64,000 bases of DNA from Bacillota bacterium. Its GTDB lineage: Bacteria; Bacillota; Clostridia; Ch29. The notes below the pieces were generated by a model, which saw nothing but the letters and a program-made list of their open reading frames with translations, was not told the origin of the DNA and searched no databases. Shown one piece after another: positions 52,695 to 60,950 of this stretch. The DNA is taken from NCBI GenBank assembly GCA_013540605.1, contig JABVCK010000002.1, positions 96,339 to 160,338 on the forward strand, given 5' to 3'. The translations under genes were made by a program, and so were the position numbers. Each line of letters opens with the position of its first letter. Position 1 is the first letter of the stretch.

Positions 52695-54461
52695 CTATCT
52701 CCTTAACCTCCGGTACAATGTGGACAGGCTGATCCCCAGCTTCTTAGCTATCAACTCCTTGTCCCTGGTGCTTGCCCCGTATATTCTCATGTTGTCGAGG
52801 ATGATATTTTTCTCCAGTTCCTTGCTCGCCTTTTTTATATCTTCCGTCTCAGCGGCAGAAGCGCCGCTTTCCAACCGTACTAGGATTCTTTCGGGCAGGT
52901 GCTCAACCCCCAATAACTCGCCGGTGCACATGTTTGACGCATACTCGATGGCATTCTCCAGCTCCCTCACATTCCCCGGCCACGGATAACTCATCACTGC
53001 CCTGGCCGCCTCATCGGTCATCCCTGCGATGGATTTGCCCAGAAGGTGGTTGTATTTGGATATGAAGCTGTCCGCCAGCATCCCTATATCGCCCTTTCTA
53101 TCCCTCAAAGGCGGTATATGCAGCGGGATAACGTTCAGACGGTAGTACAGGTCCTCCCTGAACTCCCCCTTCGCCATCATGCCTTCAAGGTCCTTGTGGG
53201 TTGCGGCAATTACCCTCACATCAACGGCAATGCTGGACAGTCCTCCCACCTTTTCTATCCTCTTCTCCTGAAGGACCCGCAGCAGCTTTGCCTGCAGATA
53301 CAGGGGCATGTCTCCTATCTCGTCCAAAAATATCGTGCCCCCGCTTGCCAGTTCAAACTTCCCGGGCTTCCCGCCCCTTTTCGCCCCGGTGAAGGCTCCC
53401 TCTTCATATCCGAACAGCTCGCTCTCCAGCAGGCTTTCCGGGATGGCAGCGCAGTTGAGCGTCACAAAGGGGCCGTCCTTCCTGCTGCTCTGGCTGTGGA
53501 TGGCCCGGGCGAACAGCTCCTTCCCCGTGCCGCTCTCCCCCCGTATCAGTATGGTGGAGCTGCTTCCGGCGGCTTTAGCGGCCTGCTCCTTCACCTGGGC
53601 CATTATGCTGCTGGTGCCCAGTATATCATCCAAGGTATACTTCCTTTCATTCCCCATCATCCTGAAGGCCAGCTTGCTGAACTCCGAATAGGGCCTGAAG
53701 GTCACCACAAACCCCTTTATCTCCTCGCCGCTGGAAAAGGGTTTGATGGTGCTTATCAGCCGGATGCTCCTTCCCTTTGCGGTGCAGTCTATCTCTATGT
53801 CGCTGTATTCTTTGCCCTCCGTCAAGACGCTGGTGATATGCGCGCCCGGGATAAGCCCCTCAATATCCTTTCCCATATAGGTTTCCCGGTCTATAGAAAG
53901 GATGAATTCTGCCGATGGGTTTATATGGATTATCTTCCCGTTTTCGTTGACCGCGATGATGCCCTCCTGGACCGAGGACATGATAGCCTCAACCTTTCGG
54001 GCGAACAGGGCCAGCTCATCGGTCTTTTGCTTCTCCTTGGCCTTGCTGACTATAAGCTCCGCCATCCTCTCGATGAACGCGAACAGGTGCTCTTTGTTCC
54101 TTACCATATTGCCGGCCTGCTCCTCATCAAAACTCACAAGGCTTATTATCCCTATTATGCTGCCGTCCATTATGATTGGGCAGTCCATCTCAGCGGTCTC
54201 GGGGCAGTTATTAAAAAGCCTGCAGGGGCGGCAGAGCTCATTTGTGCCGGGATTGGTCAGCAGCAGCTTCTCCTTGCTGTCCAGCACCTTTCTGTAAATG
54301 CAGTTGGTATCCAGCACCGAGCCGGACAACTCCCTGTATTTGGCGGTGCCTCCGACCACCACCAGGTCGTCGTCCACAATGCAGATAGCCATGTTGAGCG
54401 CAGCGGATATCGCGTCGGCAACGTTTTGTACCGTGTCCTTTATGCTGAGGAGGTATGACAT
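52695..54461 (-). CDS. Sigma-54-dependent transcriptional activator (PAS/AAA+/Fis)
   Basis: This 588-residue enhancer-binding protein has an N-terminal sensory part (about 1-150) with a cysteine cluster C-R-P-C-R-L-F-N-N-C (around residues 78-87) that could bind a metal or redox cofactor. A PAS-like domain (about 180-280), an AAA+ domain with Walker A G-E-S-G-T-G-K-E and the sigma-54 contact loop G-A-F-T-G-A, and a Fis-type helix-turn-helix at the end follow. GGGGGTGAGGTC supports the start at 54461. It sits divergently placed in function, but on the same strand, upstream of ortAB. Three TTGTCA-N4-TGACAA sites between them fit as its targets. Inducer unknown, an amino acid is likely. Confidence 0.92.
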   Translation of the reverse strand: MSYLLSIKDTVQNVADAISAALNMAICIVDDDLVVVGGTAKYRELSGSVLDTNCIYRKVLDSKEKLLLTNPGTNELCRPCRLFNNCPETAEMDCPIIMDGSIIGIISLVSFDEEQAGNMVRNKEHLFAFIERMAELIVSKAKEKQKTDELALFARKVEAIMSSVQEGIIAVNENGKIIHINPSAEFILSIDRETYMGKDIEGLIPGAHITSVLTEGKEYSDIEIDCTAKGRSIRLISTIKPFSSGEEIKGFVVTFRPYSEFSKLAFRMMGNERKYTLDDILGTSSIMAQVKEQAAKAAGSSSTILIRGESGTGKELFARAIHSQSSRKDGPFVTLNCAAIPESLLESELFGYEEGAFTGAKRGGKPGKFELASGGTIFLDEIGDMPLYLQAKLLRVLQEKRIEKVGGLSSIAVDVRVIAATHKDLEGMMAKGEFREDLYYRLNVIPLHIPPLRDRKGDIGMLADSFISKYNHLLGKSIAGMTDEAARAVMSYPWPGNVRELENAIEYASNMCTGELLGVEHLPERILVRLESGASAAETEDIKKASKELEKNIILDNMRIYGASTRDKELIAKKLGISLSTLYRRLRR

Positions 54462-54541
54462 GACCTCACCCCCATTTCCATTTGCAATCGTTAAAAAAAT
54501 TATAACACAATAGAGAAAAAGCAAACAGGGAGGGTTTATCC

Positions 54542-54964
54542 CTATTTGCCTCTCTCTGATGGTTGGTGTATACCGAGGTAATCCATAAGAGCAGCTTGAA
54601 ACACCTTGGAATAATTCACACCCTGAGCCTCTGCCAGTTCCTTTAACCATGCAGGTATAGTCAGGTTTGTTTTCACCGCCCTATTATCTAATTCATTTCT
54701 TACAATGTCAGGAAAAACGGTAACAGAAGATACTATATATCCTGCTGCTGTTTCAGGATCCACTTGTGGTTTTTTAGATGGGGCAGGTATTTCTTCTCCG
54801 TCTTTTTCCATGCCATATAGATGCAGGCCCAACGCCTCAGCAGCCTGCCTTTGTGCCTCTTCAAAATCTTCTCCATAGCTTACACAGCCCGGGAGGTCCG
54901 GAAAATATACGCTATAACCTGTCTTAGTTGGCTCAAACACTGCTAAATAAGTGAGTTTACGCAT
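54542..54964 (-). CDS. hicB: HicB-type antitoxin
   Basis: This 140-residue protein has the HicB RNase H-like domain (about 1-60; Y-S-V-Y-F-P-D-L-P-G-C-V-S-Y-G-E-D-F-E-E-A), and a C-terminal ribbon-helix-helix-like part (L-T-I-P-A-W-L-K-E-L-A) for DNA binding. It neutralises HicA. The ATG at 54964 is preferred; upstream in-frame TTG at 54988 is less likely. It follows hicA by 39 bp. Confidence 0.9.
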   Translation of the reverse strand: MRKLTYLAVFEPTKTGYSVYFPDLPGCVSYGEDFEEAQRQAAEALGLHLYGMEKDGEEIPAPSKKPQVDPETAAGYIVSSVTVFPDIVRNELDNRAVKTNLTIPAWLKELAEAQGVNYSKVFQAALMDYLGIHQPSERGK

Positions 54965-55003
54965 AATTAATATATCTCCTCTCCCCAAATTTAAGCAAAG
55001 GCT

Positions 55004-55192
55004 TTACTTCAAGCCCGCCTGTTTTAGTATGCTATTGAGGGTACCGGGAGCAATATCACCTTTGTGGTTGGGCACTGTAACCTTACCAACCTTAGTAGGA
55101 TGCTTCAGTTGAATGTGTGAGCCTTTTGTTCTCGCTTCAATTTCTCTCCATCCGTCTTTATATAAGATTTTTAGCACCTCTTTGGCGGTCAT
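55004..55192 (-). CDS. hicA: HicA-type mRNA interferase toxin
   Basis: This 62-residue double-stranded RNA-binding fold protein has the catalytic His in G-S-H-I-Q-L-K-H-P and V-T-V-P-N-H-K-G-D-I-A-P-G-T-L. HicA degrades mRNA when free. GGGAGGGAGCACG precedes the ATG. The toxin-first order is the normal one for hicAB. Confidence 0.93.
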   Translation of the reverse strand: MTAKEVLKILYKDGWREIEARTKGSHIQLKHPTKVGKVTVPNHKGDIAPGTLNSILKQAGLK

Positions 55193-55343
55193 CGTGCTCC
55201 CTCCCTGTATTACATATTATACGCCTAAATAATGCGCATGTCAAAGCATTCAATAAAGATACACGAATTGCTTCAGGACGACACTTAATTATTTAATCAC
55301 TATAGCCATTTTCATTAATTTTTTAGTATATTTTTGAAAACTG

Positions 55344-55372
55344 TTTACAATATATAATTCATCGCATATAAT
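55344..55372 (+). promoter_or_regulatory. Sigma-A promoter of the lrp-like gene
   Basis: TTTACA, a 17-bp spacer and TATAAT, ending 33 bp before the ATG at 55406. The hicA gene lies divergently upstream. The AT-rich gap 55193-55343 shows no gene. Confidence 0.75.
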
Positions 55373-55405
55373 ATGCTTAAAATTTATGTAAAGGGGATAT
55401 TTGGT

Positions 55406-55837
55406 ATGGACAATATAGATCTGCGGATCATTGAGCTGCTGAAGGGCAACAGCAGGATGACAAGCTCCGAGATAAGCAGGAAGATACAGCTGTCTATCCC
55501 CGCGGTATCGGAAAGAATCCGCAAGCTTGAGGAATCCAAAGTCATCGAGCAGTATACGGTTATCTTGAACCGTTCAAAACTCGGACTGTGTCTGATGGCT
55601 TTCGTACTTGTAAATGTTGACCCGCAGCACCTATCGAAATTCAGACAGAAAGTCGGGGAAATGGATGCGGTACTCGAATGCCATCATATAGCCGGAGAAT
55701 CCGACTACCTGTTAAAAGTCGCTGTGGAAAGCACTTCAGACCTGGAACGCTTCATCACGAAAAAATTGAAGGAAGAACTGTCTGCTGCAAAGACCAATAC
55801 CATCGTAGTGCTGTCTACGCTGAAGGAGCAAATTTGA
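55406..55837 (+). CDS. Lrp/AsnC-family transcriptional regulator
   Basis: This 143-residue protein has an N-terminal helix-turn-helix (about 1-60; S-E-I-S-R-K-I-Q-L-S-I-P-A-V-S-E-R-I-R-K-L-E) and a RAM ligand domain (C-H-H-I-A-G-E-S-D-Y-L-L-K-V). Such proteins sense amino acids. AAGGGG 9 bp before the ATG. A LysE-type exporter follows 23 bp downstream, so it most likely controls export of an amino acid. Confidence 0.93.
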   Translation: MDNIDLRIIELLKGNSRMTSSEISRKIQLSIPAVSERIRKLEESKVIEQYTVILNRSKLGLCLMAFVLVNVDPQHLSKFRQKVGEMDAVLECHHIAGESDYLLKVAVESTSDLERFITKKLKEELSAAKTNTIVVLSTLKEQI

Positions 55838-55860
55838 GCTTATATCTTGGAGGGAAAGCC

Positions 55861-56472
55861 ATGTATTTTACCGTCTTTGTGAAAGGAATTATCATCGGTT
55901 TATCGGTAGCGGCACCGGTCGGGCCGATCGGGATACTGTGCATCAGGCGGACCCTGGCCCACGGAAGGATCGCAGGGCTGATGTCCGGTCTCGGCGCCGC
56001 CTCCGCCGATGTTATCTATGGCATCATCGCCGGATTCGGGATGACAGTGATTACAAACATATTGGTGGGCCATAAGCAATGGATAAGCCTCGTCGGGGGC
56101 ATCCTGCTCTGCTGTCTGGGAGCCAGAATGCTTGCTGCCAAGCCTGCTGAGGAGCAGGCCGCGGCCAAAGGCAAAGGGCTCATAGGTTCTTATCTGTCCA
56201 CGCTGCTCCTTACCCTGACAAACCCCATGACCATAATCTTCTTCATGGCTGTCTTTGCCAGCCTGGGTGCAGCCGCCGTACAGGATGCGGCCACTCCCTG
56301 GGTTTTGGTCTCGGGCGTGTTTACGGGCTCCGCAGCCTGGTGGTTCGCGCTGAGCTTCGGGGTAAGCGTGTTCCGTTCCCGCCTGAACCCCGGGCATCTG
56401 AGATTGATCAACGTCATTTCGGGGTCCATCGTCATTTTCTTCGGCATTGGCGCCATCACGGGGCTGGTATAG
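55861..56472 (+). CDS. LysE-family amino acid exporter
   Basis: This 203-residue membrane protein has six spans and the N-terminal S-V-A-A-P-V-G-P-I-G-I-L-C-I-R-R-T-L signature of LysE/RhtB exporters, plus L-T-N-P-M-T-I-I-F-F in the middle. GGAGGGAAAGCC lies before the ATG at 55861. The Lrp-like gene upstream is the usual partner. Export of lysine, arginine or another amino acid is likely but not specified. Confidence 0.92.
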   Translation: MYFTVFVKGIIIGLSVAAPVGPIGILCIRRTLAHGRIAGLMSGLGAASADVIYGIIAGFGMTVITNILVGHKQWISLVGGILLCCLGARMLAAKPAEEQAAAKGKGLIGSYLSTLLLTLTNPMTIIFFMAVFASLGAAAVQDAATPWVLVSGVFTGSAAWWFALSFGVSVFRSRLNPGHLRLINVISGSIVIFFGIGAITGLV

Positions 56473-56490
56473 GCAAACGGTCCTCCTTGC

Positions 56491-56530
56491 CCTCCTTCAT
56501 TTTGTAGAAGTTGTAGAAGGAGGATTTTTC
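56491..56530 (+). terminator. Rho-independent terminator after lysE-like gene
   Basis: CCTCCTTC and GAAGGAGG pair, with an inner CTTC/GAAG alternative, followed by ATTTTTC. Confidence 0.7.
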
Positions 56531-56556
56531 TTTATTGAACAACCGTCCCTGTTTGC

Positions 56557-56790
56557 CTACGCCACTTTGTCATAATAGTTGACAATGGTAATTTCCGCCT
56601 TATTGCTTCTAATTTCTTCAACGATTTGCTCAAGTCTCAATGCTACCTGATTTTCAAAGAAACTTTCCCCGCATTGCTTGCAAACCTCTGCCGGTACGTT
56701 TTTAATAATGATAATCTGTCCCTCTATGTCAACAATATGGTTGATTTCTTTTTTAATTAACTCTCCTTTACACACAATGCAATCCATCAC
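56557..56790 (-). CDS. YgiT-type zinc-finger antitoxin
   Basis: This 77-residue protein has C-I-V-C and C-K-Q-C pairs, the zinc-binding N-terminal domain of YgiT/MqsA-like antitoxins, and ends without a helix-turn-helix. It overlaps the DUF4258 gene by 4 bp (ATGA). The pair matches the common DUF4258-YgiT arrangement, a proposed MqsR-like toxin-antitoxin type. Confidence 0.85.
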   Translation of the reverse strand: MMDCIVCKGELIKKEINHIVDIEGQIIIIKNVPAEVCKQCGESFFENQVALRLEQIVEEIRSNKAEITIVNYYDKVA

Positions 56791-57029
56791 TTTTTATCCC
56801 TCCTTGTCTTGAGATCTTCATGCCATTGGTCACAATCCGGATAATAGGCTGATATCATCCAAACCCTGCCCTGTCCAACTGCACAAACCACATGAAGTGC
56901 CTGATTTGCATCAGTCTTCCCTAAAATCAAACAGCTTGGATATGGATAATCTAAAGGATAATCCTCTATAATATCTCCATCAAGTATGCAATCTATCACA
57001 TCTTCTATTTTTATTTTTCTCTGTTGCAT
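56787..57029 (-). CDS. DUF4258 protein, putative toxin
   Basis: This 80-residue protein has I-K-I-E-D-V-I-D-C-I-L-D-G-D-I-I-E-D-Y-P and S-C-L-I-L-G, the DUF4258 signature (RelE/MqsR-like fold), with C-terminal W-M-I-S-A-Y-Y-P-D-C-D-Q-W. There is no ribosome site before the ATG at 57029, and sequence just upstream (from 57041) belongs to the duplicated ATPase fragment, so its original promoter and leader may have been cut off. Confidence 0.75.
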   Translation of the reverse strand: MQQRKIKIEDVIDCILDGDIIEDYPLDYPYPSCLILGKTDANQALHVVCAVGQGRVWMISAYYPDCDQWHEDLKTRRDKK

Positions 57030-57031
57030 TC

Positions 57032-57715
57032 TTACAAGAAACGGTAATAACCGACTTTAGTATTCAATCGGTAGTAAAAGGCAGCAAGATGTTTATATAC
57101 CGAAGTTTCCACCATGATACCCATTTCCTCCGGATTAGCAAGGACGTTGTCCAGCATGAGCACAGCGTTTCTAATGGCAGCATCGGCAATATATATCTTC
57201 GGTTTGCCCTTGAGTATTTTCTTGCCATCAAGGCTTACCGGGTAGCTCACATAGATCAGGTTTGCCCTTTCAAGAAAATGGATATAATTCAATACCGTCG
57301 CTGCCGACGTATTATCAAGCTCCTTGCTCATCGCCGCAATATTAATGATATTTGATGAGTTAAAACACAGATACAGGAATACCTTTTCCAGCACTGCCGC
57401 GTTGCGGATGCTAAACAGTGAAGGAATATCGCGCTTCAGAACCTTATCCACCACATCCTCCCGCAGCATCCTTTGAGCATAGTAATCATCCTTTGACAGA
57501 GCAAGTTCAGGGAAACCGCCCACTGTCAAATAACGGTGAAAATGCTTCTGCAGCGGTGAAAGACGGTTCATGATATCATTTAGTTCATGCTGCTTAAGGT
57601 CCACAAGAGCCGTCGGCTTGATTGATAAATCTAATTTAGGCCGCTCATCAACTTGTGTAAGTTCACAATACTCGTAGAAAGACAGGGTTGGAACCTGGAT
57701 AACGCTCCAGCGCAC
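57032..57715 (-). pseudogene. Truncated copy of AAA/DUF4143 ATPase
   Basis: 57041-57713 repeats 59736-60408 with one difference seen (57050) in the segments I compared and an identical protein. The copy lacks the first part with Walker A and B (about 165 residues), the region corresponding to 60415-60955, and the last about 95 residues. It begins at a GTG in the middle of the parent and ends after K-V-G-Y-Y-R with a frame change. It cannot bind ATP. The upstream side joins straight to a copy of the parent's palindrome (57720-57757). Confidence 0.85.
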
Positions 57716-57719
57716 GACG

Positions 57720-57757
57720 CCACAAAAATATAAAATATACTTTGTATTTTTGTGGAT
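57720..57757. repeat. Second copy of the ATPase-associated palindrome
   Basis: CCACAAAAATATAAAATATA and its complement arm TATTTTTGTGG lie at the deletion joint. It differs from the copy at 60951 by one base. Confidence 0.8.
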
Positions 57758-57770
57758 AGGTATTATTAAT

Positions 57771-57809
57771 GCTCAACAACCAGTAAACAACTGACTGTTG
57801 AGCCTTTTT
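57771..57809 (+). terminator. Terminator-like hairpin
   Basis: GCTCAACA and TGTTGAGC enclose an inner CAGT/ACTG stem, followed by CTTTTT. No plus-strand gene precedes it closely, so its use is unclear. Confidence 0.55.
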
Positions 57810-57837
57810 CGCGCGCAAAACTTCCGATTGAACCCTT

Positions 57838-57857
57838 CAAGAACCGTCCCCTTGGTC
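57838..57857. repeat. Family-A half unit
   Basis: CAAGAACCGTCCCCTTG is the bare core with only short CAAG/CTTG arms. Confidence 0.6.
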
Positions 57858-57879
57858 TGCTAAAGGAGCAAATTTGAGT

Positions 57880-58284
57880 TTACATTTTCAGAGCTAGCCG
57901 CGCAAATTCCAACAAATCCTGAAGGTGAGCTTCAATAACCTTTTGCACTATATTAAGGTTGAGCTTTTGATATTCATGCACTGCAATATTGCGGAATCCA
58001 ACCATCATTTTAAGGCGATTTGCCATCTCAGAATCAATAGCCCCTCTCTGTTCAAGCAAATCAAAGGCGTCCCTGGTGCTCTGGGGAAGGCCTAACCTTT
58101 TATGCGAAATGACGTGCATAGCCAGATCGATGCACGCCTCGCATGCCCTTTGAATGTTGAGAATTATCGAATCCTGCTTCGTAAAGTCTTTTAAATTCTC
58201 GGGGTTGCTTCCATATACATCATTAATTCTTTCGATACAACGTTCAATAATTTGAAGCTTATTGAGCACTATATCATTTTCCAT
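57880..58284 (-). CDS. HepT-type HEPN toxin (DUF86)
   Basis: This 134-residue helical protein has the HEPN RNase motif R-N-I-A-V-H-E-Y (R-x4-H-x-Y) near residue 98, complete. HepT toxins cleave RNA until inhibited, and MntA blocks them by AMPylating the Tyr of that motif (family knowledge). It overlaps mntA by 11 bp. Confidence 0.9.
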   Translation of the reverse strand: MENDIVLNKLQIIERCIERINDVYGSNPENLKDFTKQDSIILNIQRACEACIDLAMHVISHKRLGLPQSTRDAFDLLEQRGAIDSEMANRLKMMVGFRNIAVHEYQKLNLNIVQKVIEAHLQDLLEFARLALKM

Positions 58285-58681
58285 AAACAGATCCTCTTTC
58301 TTTTACTTTTTCGATAATAGGTTTGCGCTCTTCGTTCAGCCTGGCATAATCTTTCAGCACATTCATTTCATATATCATCCTTTTTCCCTGATGCTTACAG
58401 TATATGACCTTGCCTGTGCTTACCACCTGTGCCTGCAAGACCGTTGAAGCTCTTTCAAGGTTAACCAGGTCAACCTCCCTGTCCAGCATACATGCTATCT
58501 CCTGTGCTATAACATAAATCTCATATTCATCCGGTGAACAATCGCATAAAAATGCTATATCCACATCGCTTTCTCCGGTCATCTCTCCCCTGGCTGCGGA
58601 GCCAAACATGTAAATCAGGCAGGGATCGAGTCTCTCTATAAGCTTTTGTATAATCAAACCGATGTCTGTTTCCTTAATCAT
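58274..58681 (-). CDS. MntA-type nucleotidyltransferase antitoxin
   Basis: This 135-residue minimal nucleotidyltransferase has G-S-A-A-R-G-E-M-T-G-E-S-D-V-D-I-A-F-L, the G-S-x10-D-x-D motif, and a third acidic residue in V-D-L-V-N-L. It is the partner of HepT and probably AMPylates its HEPN Tyr. AAGGGAG lies 8 bp before the ATG. The mntA-hepT order is typical. Confidence 0.92.
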   Translation of the reverse strand: MIKETDIGLIIQKLIERLDPCLIYMFGSAARGEMTGESDVDIAFLCDCSPDEYEIYVIAQEIACMLDREVDLVNLERASTVLQAQVVSTGKVIYCKHQGKRMIYEMNVLKDYARLNEERKPIIEKVKERGSVYGK

Positions 58682-58754
58682 GGTTACTACTCCCTTAAGC
58701 TATTTTTTATATTTTACCACTATTAAAGGAAAAATTAAACAAATTGACCTTCGG

Positions 58755-59105
58755 TTACCTTGATTTCTCAATTTCCACAAACCCTATTAAAATATCTGCA
58801 ACTTCTTCAACTATATCCTTTGGGGCTTTTTCATGAAAAGATACATTTCTGGCGTGTATATCTAAAGCTTTAACCTGTTCACACATAATAACTCCCGTTG
58901 TTCTGGTTCTTTCATCCAGCTCAACGTGCAGCGGAAAATTTCTATGGGTATTGGTAATCGGACATACCACAGCTATGTTGGTAAACCTATTATAAGTGGT
59001 GTTGCTGACAACCAGCGCGGGCCTTTTCCCTTTTTGTTCATGCCCTGCCTGAGGATCAAATTCTAAAAATACAATATCGCCTTGCTCCGGTATATATCCC
59101 ATCAA
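58755..59105 (-). CDS. mazF: MazF/PemK-type mRNA interferase
   Basis: This 116-residue protein has G-D-I-V-F-L-E-F-D-P-Q-A-G-H-E-Q-K-G-K-R-P-A-L-V-V-S, the MazF active region with conserved Arg, and later P-I-T-N-T-H-R-N-F-P, with the conserved Thr. It cleaves mRNA. The start overlaps mazE by 4 bp. The C-terminal helix is normal. Confidence 0.93.
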   Translation of the reverse strand: MMGYIPEQGDIVFLEFDPQAGHEQKGKRPALVVSNTTYNRFTNIAVVCPITNTHRNFPLHVELDERTRTTGVIMCEQVKALDIHARNVSFHEKAPKDIVEEVADILIGFVEIEKSR

Positions 59106-59341
59106 AACACCTCTTTACCTGCAGGCTTTCCGGTGTCCCATTCACCGCATCTGTATTCCCCTTTATATTCAGCGATTCTCTCTTCTAAGGTTTTGTGCTT
59201 TTTTACGGGAATGATAACCAAGTTGCCATCCTGAACCTTTATTTCTACCTCATCATTTTCTTTGAGTTTTGCCATTTCAAGTACAGCCTTGGGAAGTCTT
59301 ACCGCCTGACTATTTCCCCACTTTTGGATTGTGGTATACAT
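59102..59341 (-). CDS. mazE: MazE-type AbrB-fold antitoxin
   Basis: This 79-residue protein starts with W-G-N-S-Q-A-V-R-L-P-K-A-V-L (swapped-hairpin AbrB fold) and ends with an acidic tail for toxin binding. AGAGGTG precedes the ATG. Two direct copies of AAGTATATACA lie just upstream and may be its operator. Confidence 0.93.
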   Translation of the reverse strand: MYTTIQKWGNSQAVRLPKAVLEMAKLKENDEVEIKVQDGNLVIIPVKKHKTLEERIAEYKGEYRCGEWDTGKPAGKEVF

Positions 59342-59359
59342 ATGATCACCTCTTACTTA

Positions 59360-59381
59360 AAGTATATACAAAGTATATACA
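59360..59381. promoter_or_regulatory. Tandem 11-bp repeat upstream of mazE
   Basis: AAGTATATACA occurs twice in a row, 19 bp before the mazE ATG, a likely autoregulatory site of the MazEF pair. Confidence 0.55.
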
Positions 59382-59450
59382 ACCGTCAACCCCGGCTTAA
59401 CTCTCCTTTAGTCTCCAGCAAGAAATATATCAAGAGAGCCTCCCTTGATA

Positions 59451-60908
59451 CTACATAAGGTAAAGGGCCCTTTCCGCATGCCCCAGCAAATACAAAAACG
59501 CATGGGCCGGAATACGCATAATGGGAACGTTCGTTGGATGCGGCATCACGCCATAGTCTTCGGGTTTTTTTGTGACGACTATTGAGGCTGCCACTCTGCC
59601 TTTTTTCATAGACATCTCGACAATGGCATCGCTTTCCTTAATAACGGCGTTTTCCCGGTATTTGACTTCCGCTAGAATTCTGCCCTGCGGAAATTCGACC
59701 ACAACGTCAATCTCCCTTTCGCTGCCGCCTGATTTACGGTAATACCCGACTTTAGTATTCAATCGGTAGTAAAAGGCAGCAAGATGTTTATATACCGAAG
59801 TTTCCACCATGATACCCATTTCCTCCGGATTAGCAAGGACGTTGTCCAGCATGAGCACAGCGTTTCTAATGGCAGCATCGGCAATATATATCTTCGGTTT
59901 GCCCTTGAGTATTTTCTTGCCATCAAGGCTTACCGGGTAGCTCACATAGATCAGGTTTGCCCTTTCAAGAAAATGGATATAATTCAATACCGTCGCTGCC
60001 GACGTATTATCAAGCTCCTTGCTCATCGCCGCAATATTAATGATATTTGATGAGTTAAAACACAGATACAGGAATACCTTTTCCAGCACTGCCGCGTTGC
60101 GGATGCTAAACAGTGAAGGAATATCGCGCTTCAGAACCTTATCCACCACATCCTCCCGCAGCATCCTTTGAGCATAGTAATCATCCTTTGACAGAGCAAG
60201 TTCAGGGAAACCGCCCACTGTCAAATAACGGTGAAAATGCTTCTGCAGCGGTGAAAGACGGTTCATGATATCATTTAGTTCATGCTGCTTAAGGTCCACA
60301 AGAGCCGTCGGCTTGATTGATAAATCTAATTTAGGCCGCTCATCAACTTGTGTAAGTTCACAATACTCGTAGAAAGACAGGGTTGGAACCTGGATAACGC
60401 TCCAGCGCCCGACACCGCTTTCGCTTGCCCCCTGAACAAGAACAGGACTTGCAGAACCGGTGGCAGCAATATGCCAGCCGGGTTTGGTGTCATAGAACAC
60501 CTTCAGCCATTTCTCCCAATCAGCCGTGTATTGTATTTCATCAAAAAACAAATACGTTTCTTCTGCCGGCAAAATATTTGTTTGGTAAATAGTCATAACC
60601 TCATCCATACCGCAAAATTTTAACAGTGGATGATCAAATGAGATGTACAGGATTTTTTTGGCCTCAACGCCCTGTTTCAGCAAAGCCTCAATCATCTGGT
60701 AAAGTATCGTCGTTTTTCCTACCCGCCTTGCTCCCGAAAGTATTACGTGCCTTCTTAGCTCAGGGTGGGTAAAAAGCTTCATGGCTTCATAATAGGCGAA
60801 TCTTTTAATTGGCTTTAAAAACTCTTTGGGCAAAATACCGTCCCGCCACCATGGATTATATGAGTAAAGCAGTTTAATGATGTTCTCCGAAGTTGCAATT
60901 GGCATCAT
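59451..60908 (-). CDS. AAA ATPase with C-terminal DUF4143
   Basis: This 485-residue protein has Walker A L-S-G-A-R-R-V-G-K-T-T (about residue 61), Walker B-like Y-L-F-F-D-E-I-Q-Y (about 118), then a DUF4143 region (about 200-430) with restriction-like E-I-D-V-V-V-E-F and V-K-Y-R-E-N. This 'ATP-binding protein DUF4143' family is widespread in bacteria and archaea with no known role. AGGGAGGGG supports the start. A near-perfect palindrome lies 43 bp upstream. A truncated copy lies at 57032-57715. Confidence 0.92.
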   Translation of the reverse strand: MMPIATSENIIKLLYSYNPWWRDGILPKEFLKPIKRFAYYEAMKLFTHPELRRHVILSGARRVGKTTILYQMIEALLKQGVEAKKILYISFDHPLLKFCGMDEVMTIYQTNILPAEETYLFFDEIQYTADWEKWLKVFYDTKPGWHIAATGSASPVLVQGASESGVGRWSVIQVPTLSFYEYCELTQVDERPKLDLSIKPTALVDLKQHELNDIMNRLSPLQKHFHRYLTVGGFPELALSKDDYYAQRMLREDVVDKVLKRDIPSLFSIRNAAVLEKVFLYLCFNSSNIINIAAMSKELDNTSAATVLNYIHFLERANLIYVSYPVSLDGKKILKGKPKIYIADAAIRNAVLMLDNVLANPEEMGIMVETSVYKHLAAFYYRLNTKVGYYRKSGGSEREIDVVVEFPQGRILAEVKYRENAVIKESDAIVEMSMKKGRVAASIVVTKKPEDYGVMPHPTNVPIMRIPAHAFLYLLGHAERALYLM

Positions 60909-60950
60909 GCTCCCCTCCCTTCAATCATCATTATAACTTATGTTTTGTAT

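Noticed and set aside
53046-54458. 470-residue plus-strand ORF opposite the sigma-54 activator
   Set aside because: It is a shadow of the activator gene; no ribosome site and no recognisable domain, whereas the minus-strand protein has all AAA+ motifs.
57032-57715. Truncated ATPase as a working gene
   Set aside because: It lacks Walker A/B and the C-terminal part, has no ribosome site before its GTG, and is nearly identical to part of the intact gene, so it is a recent broken copy.
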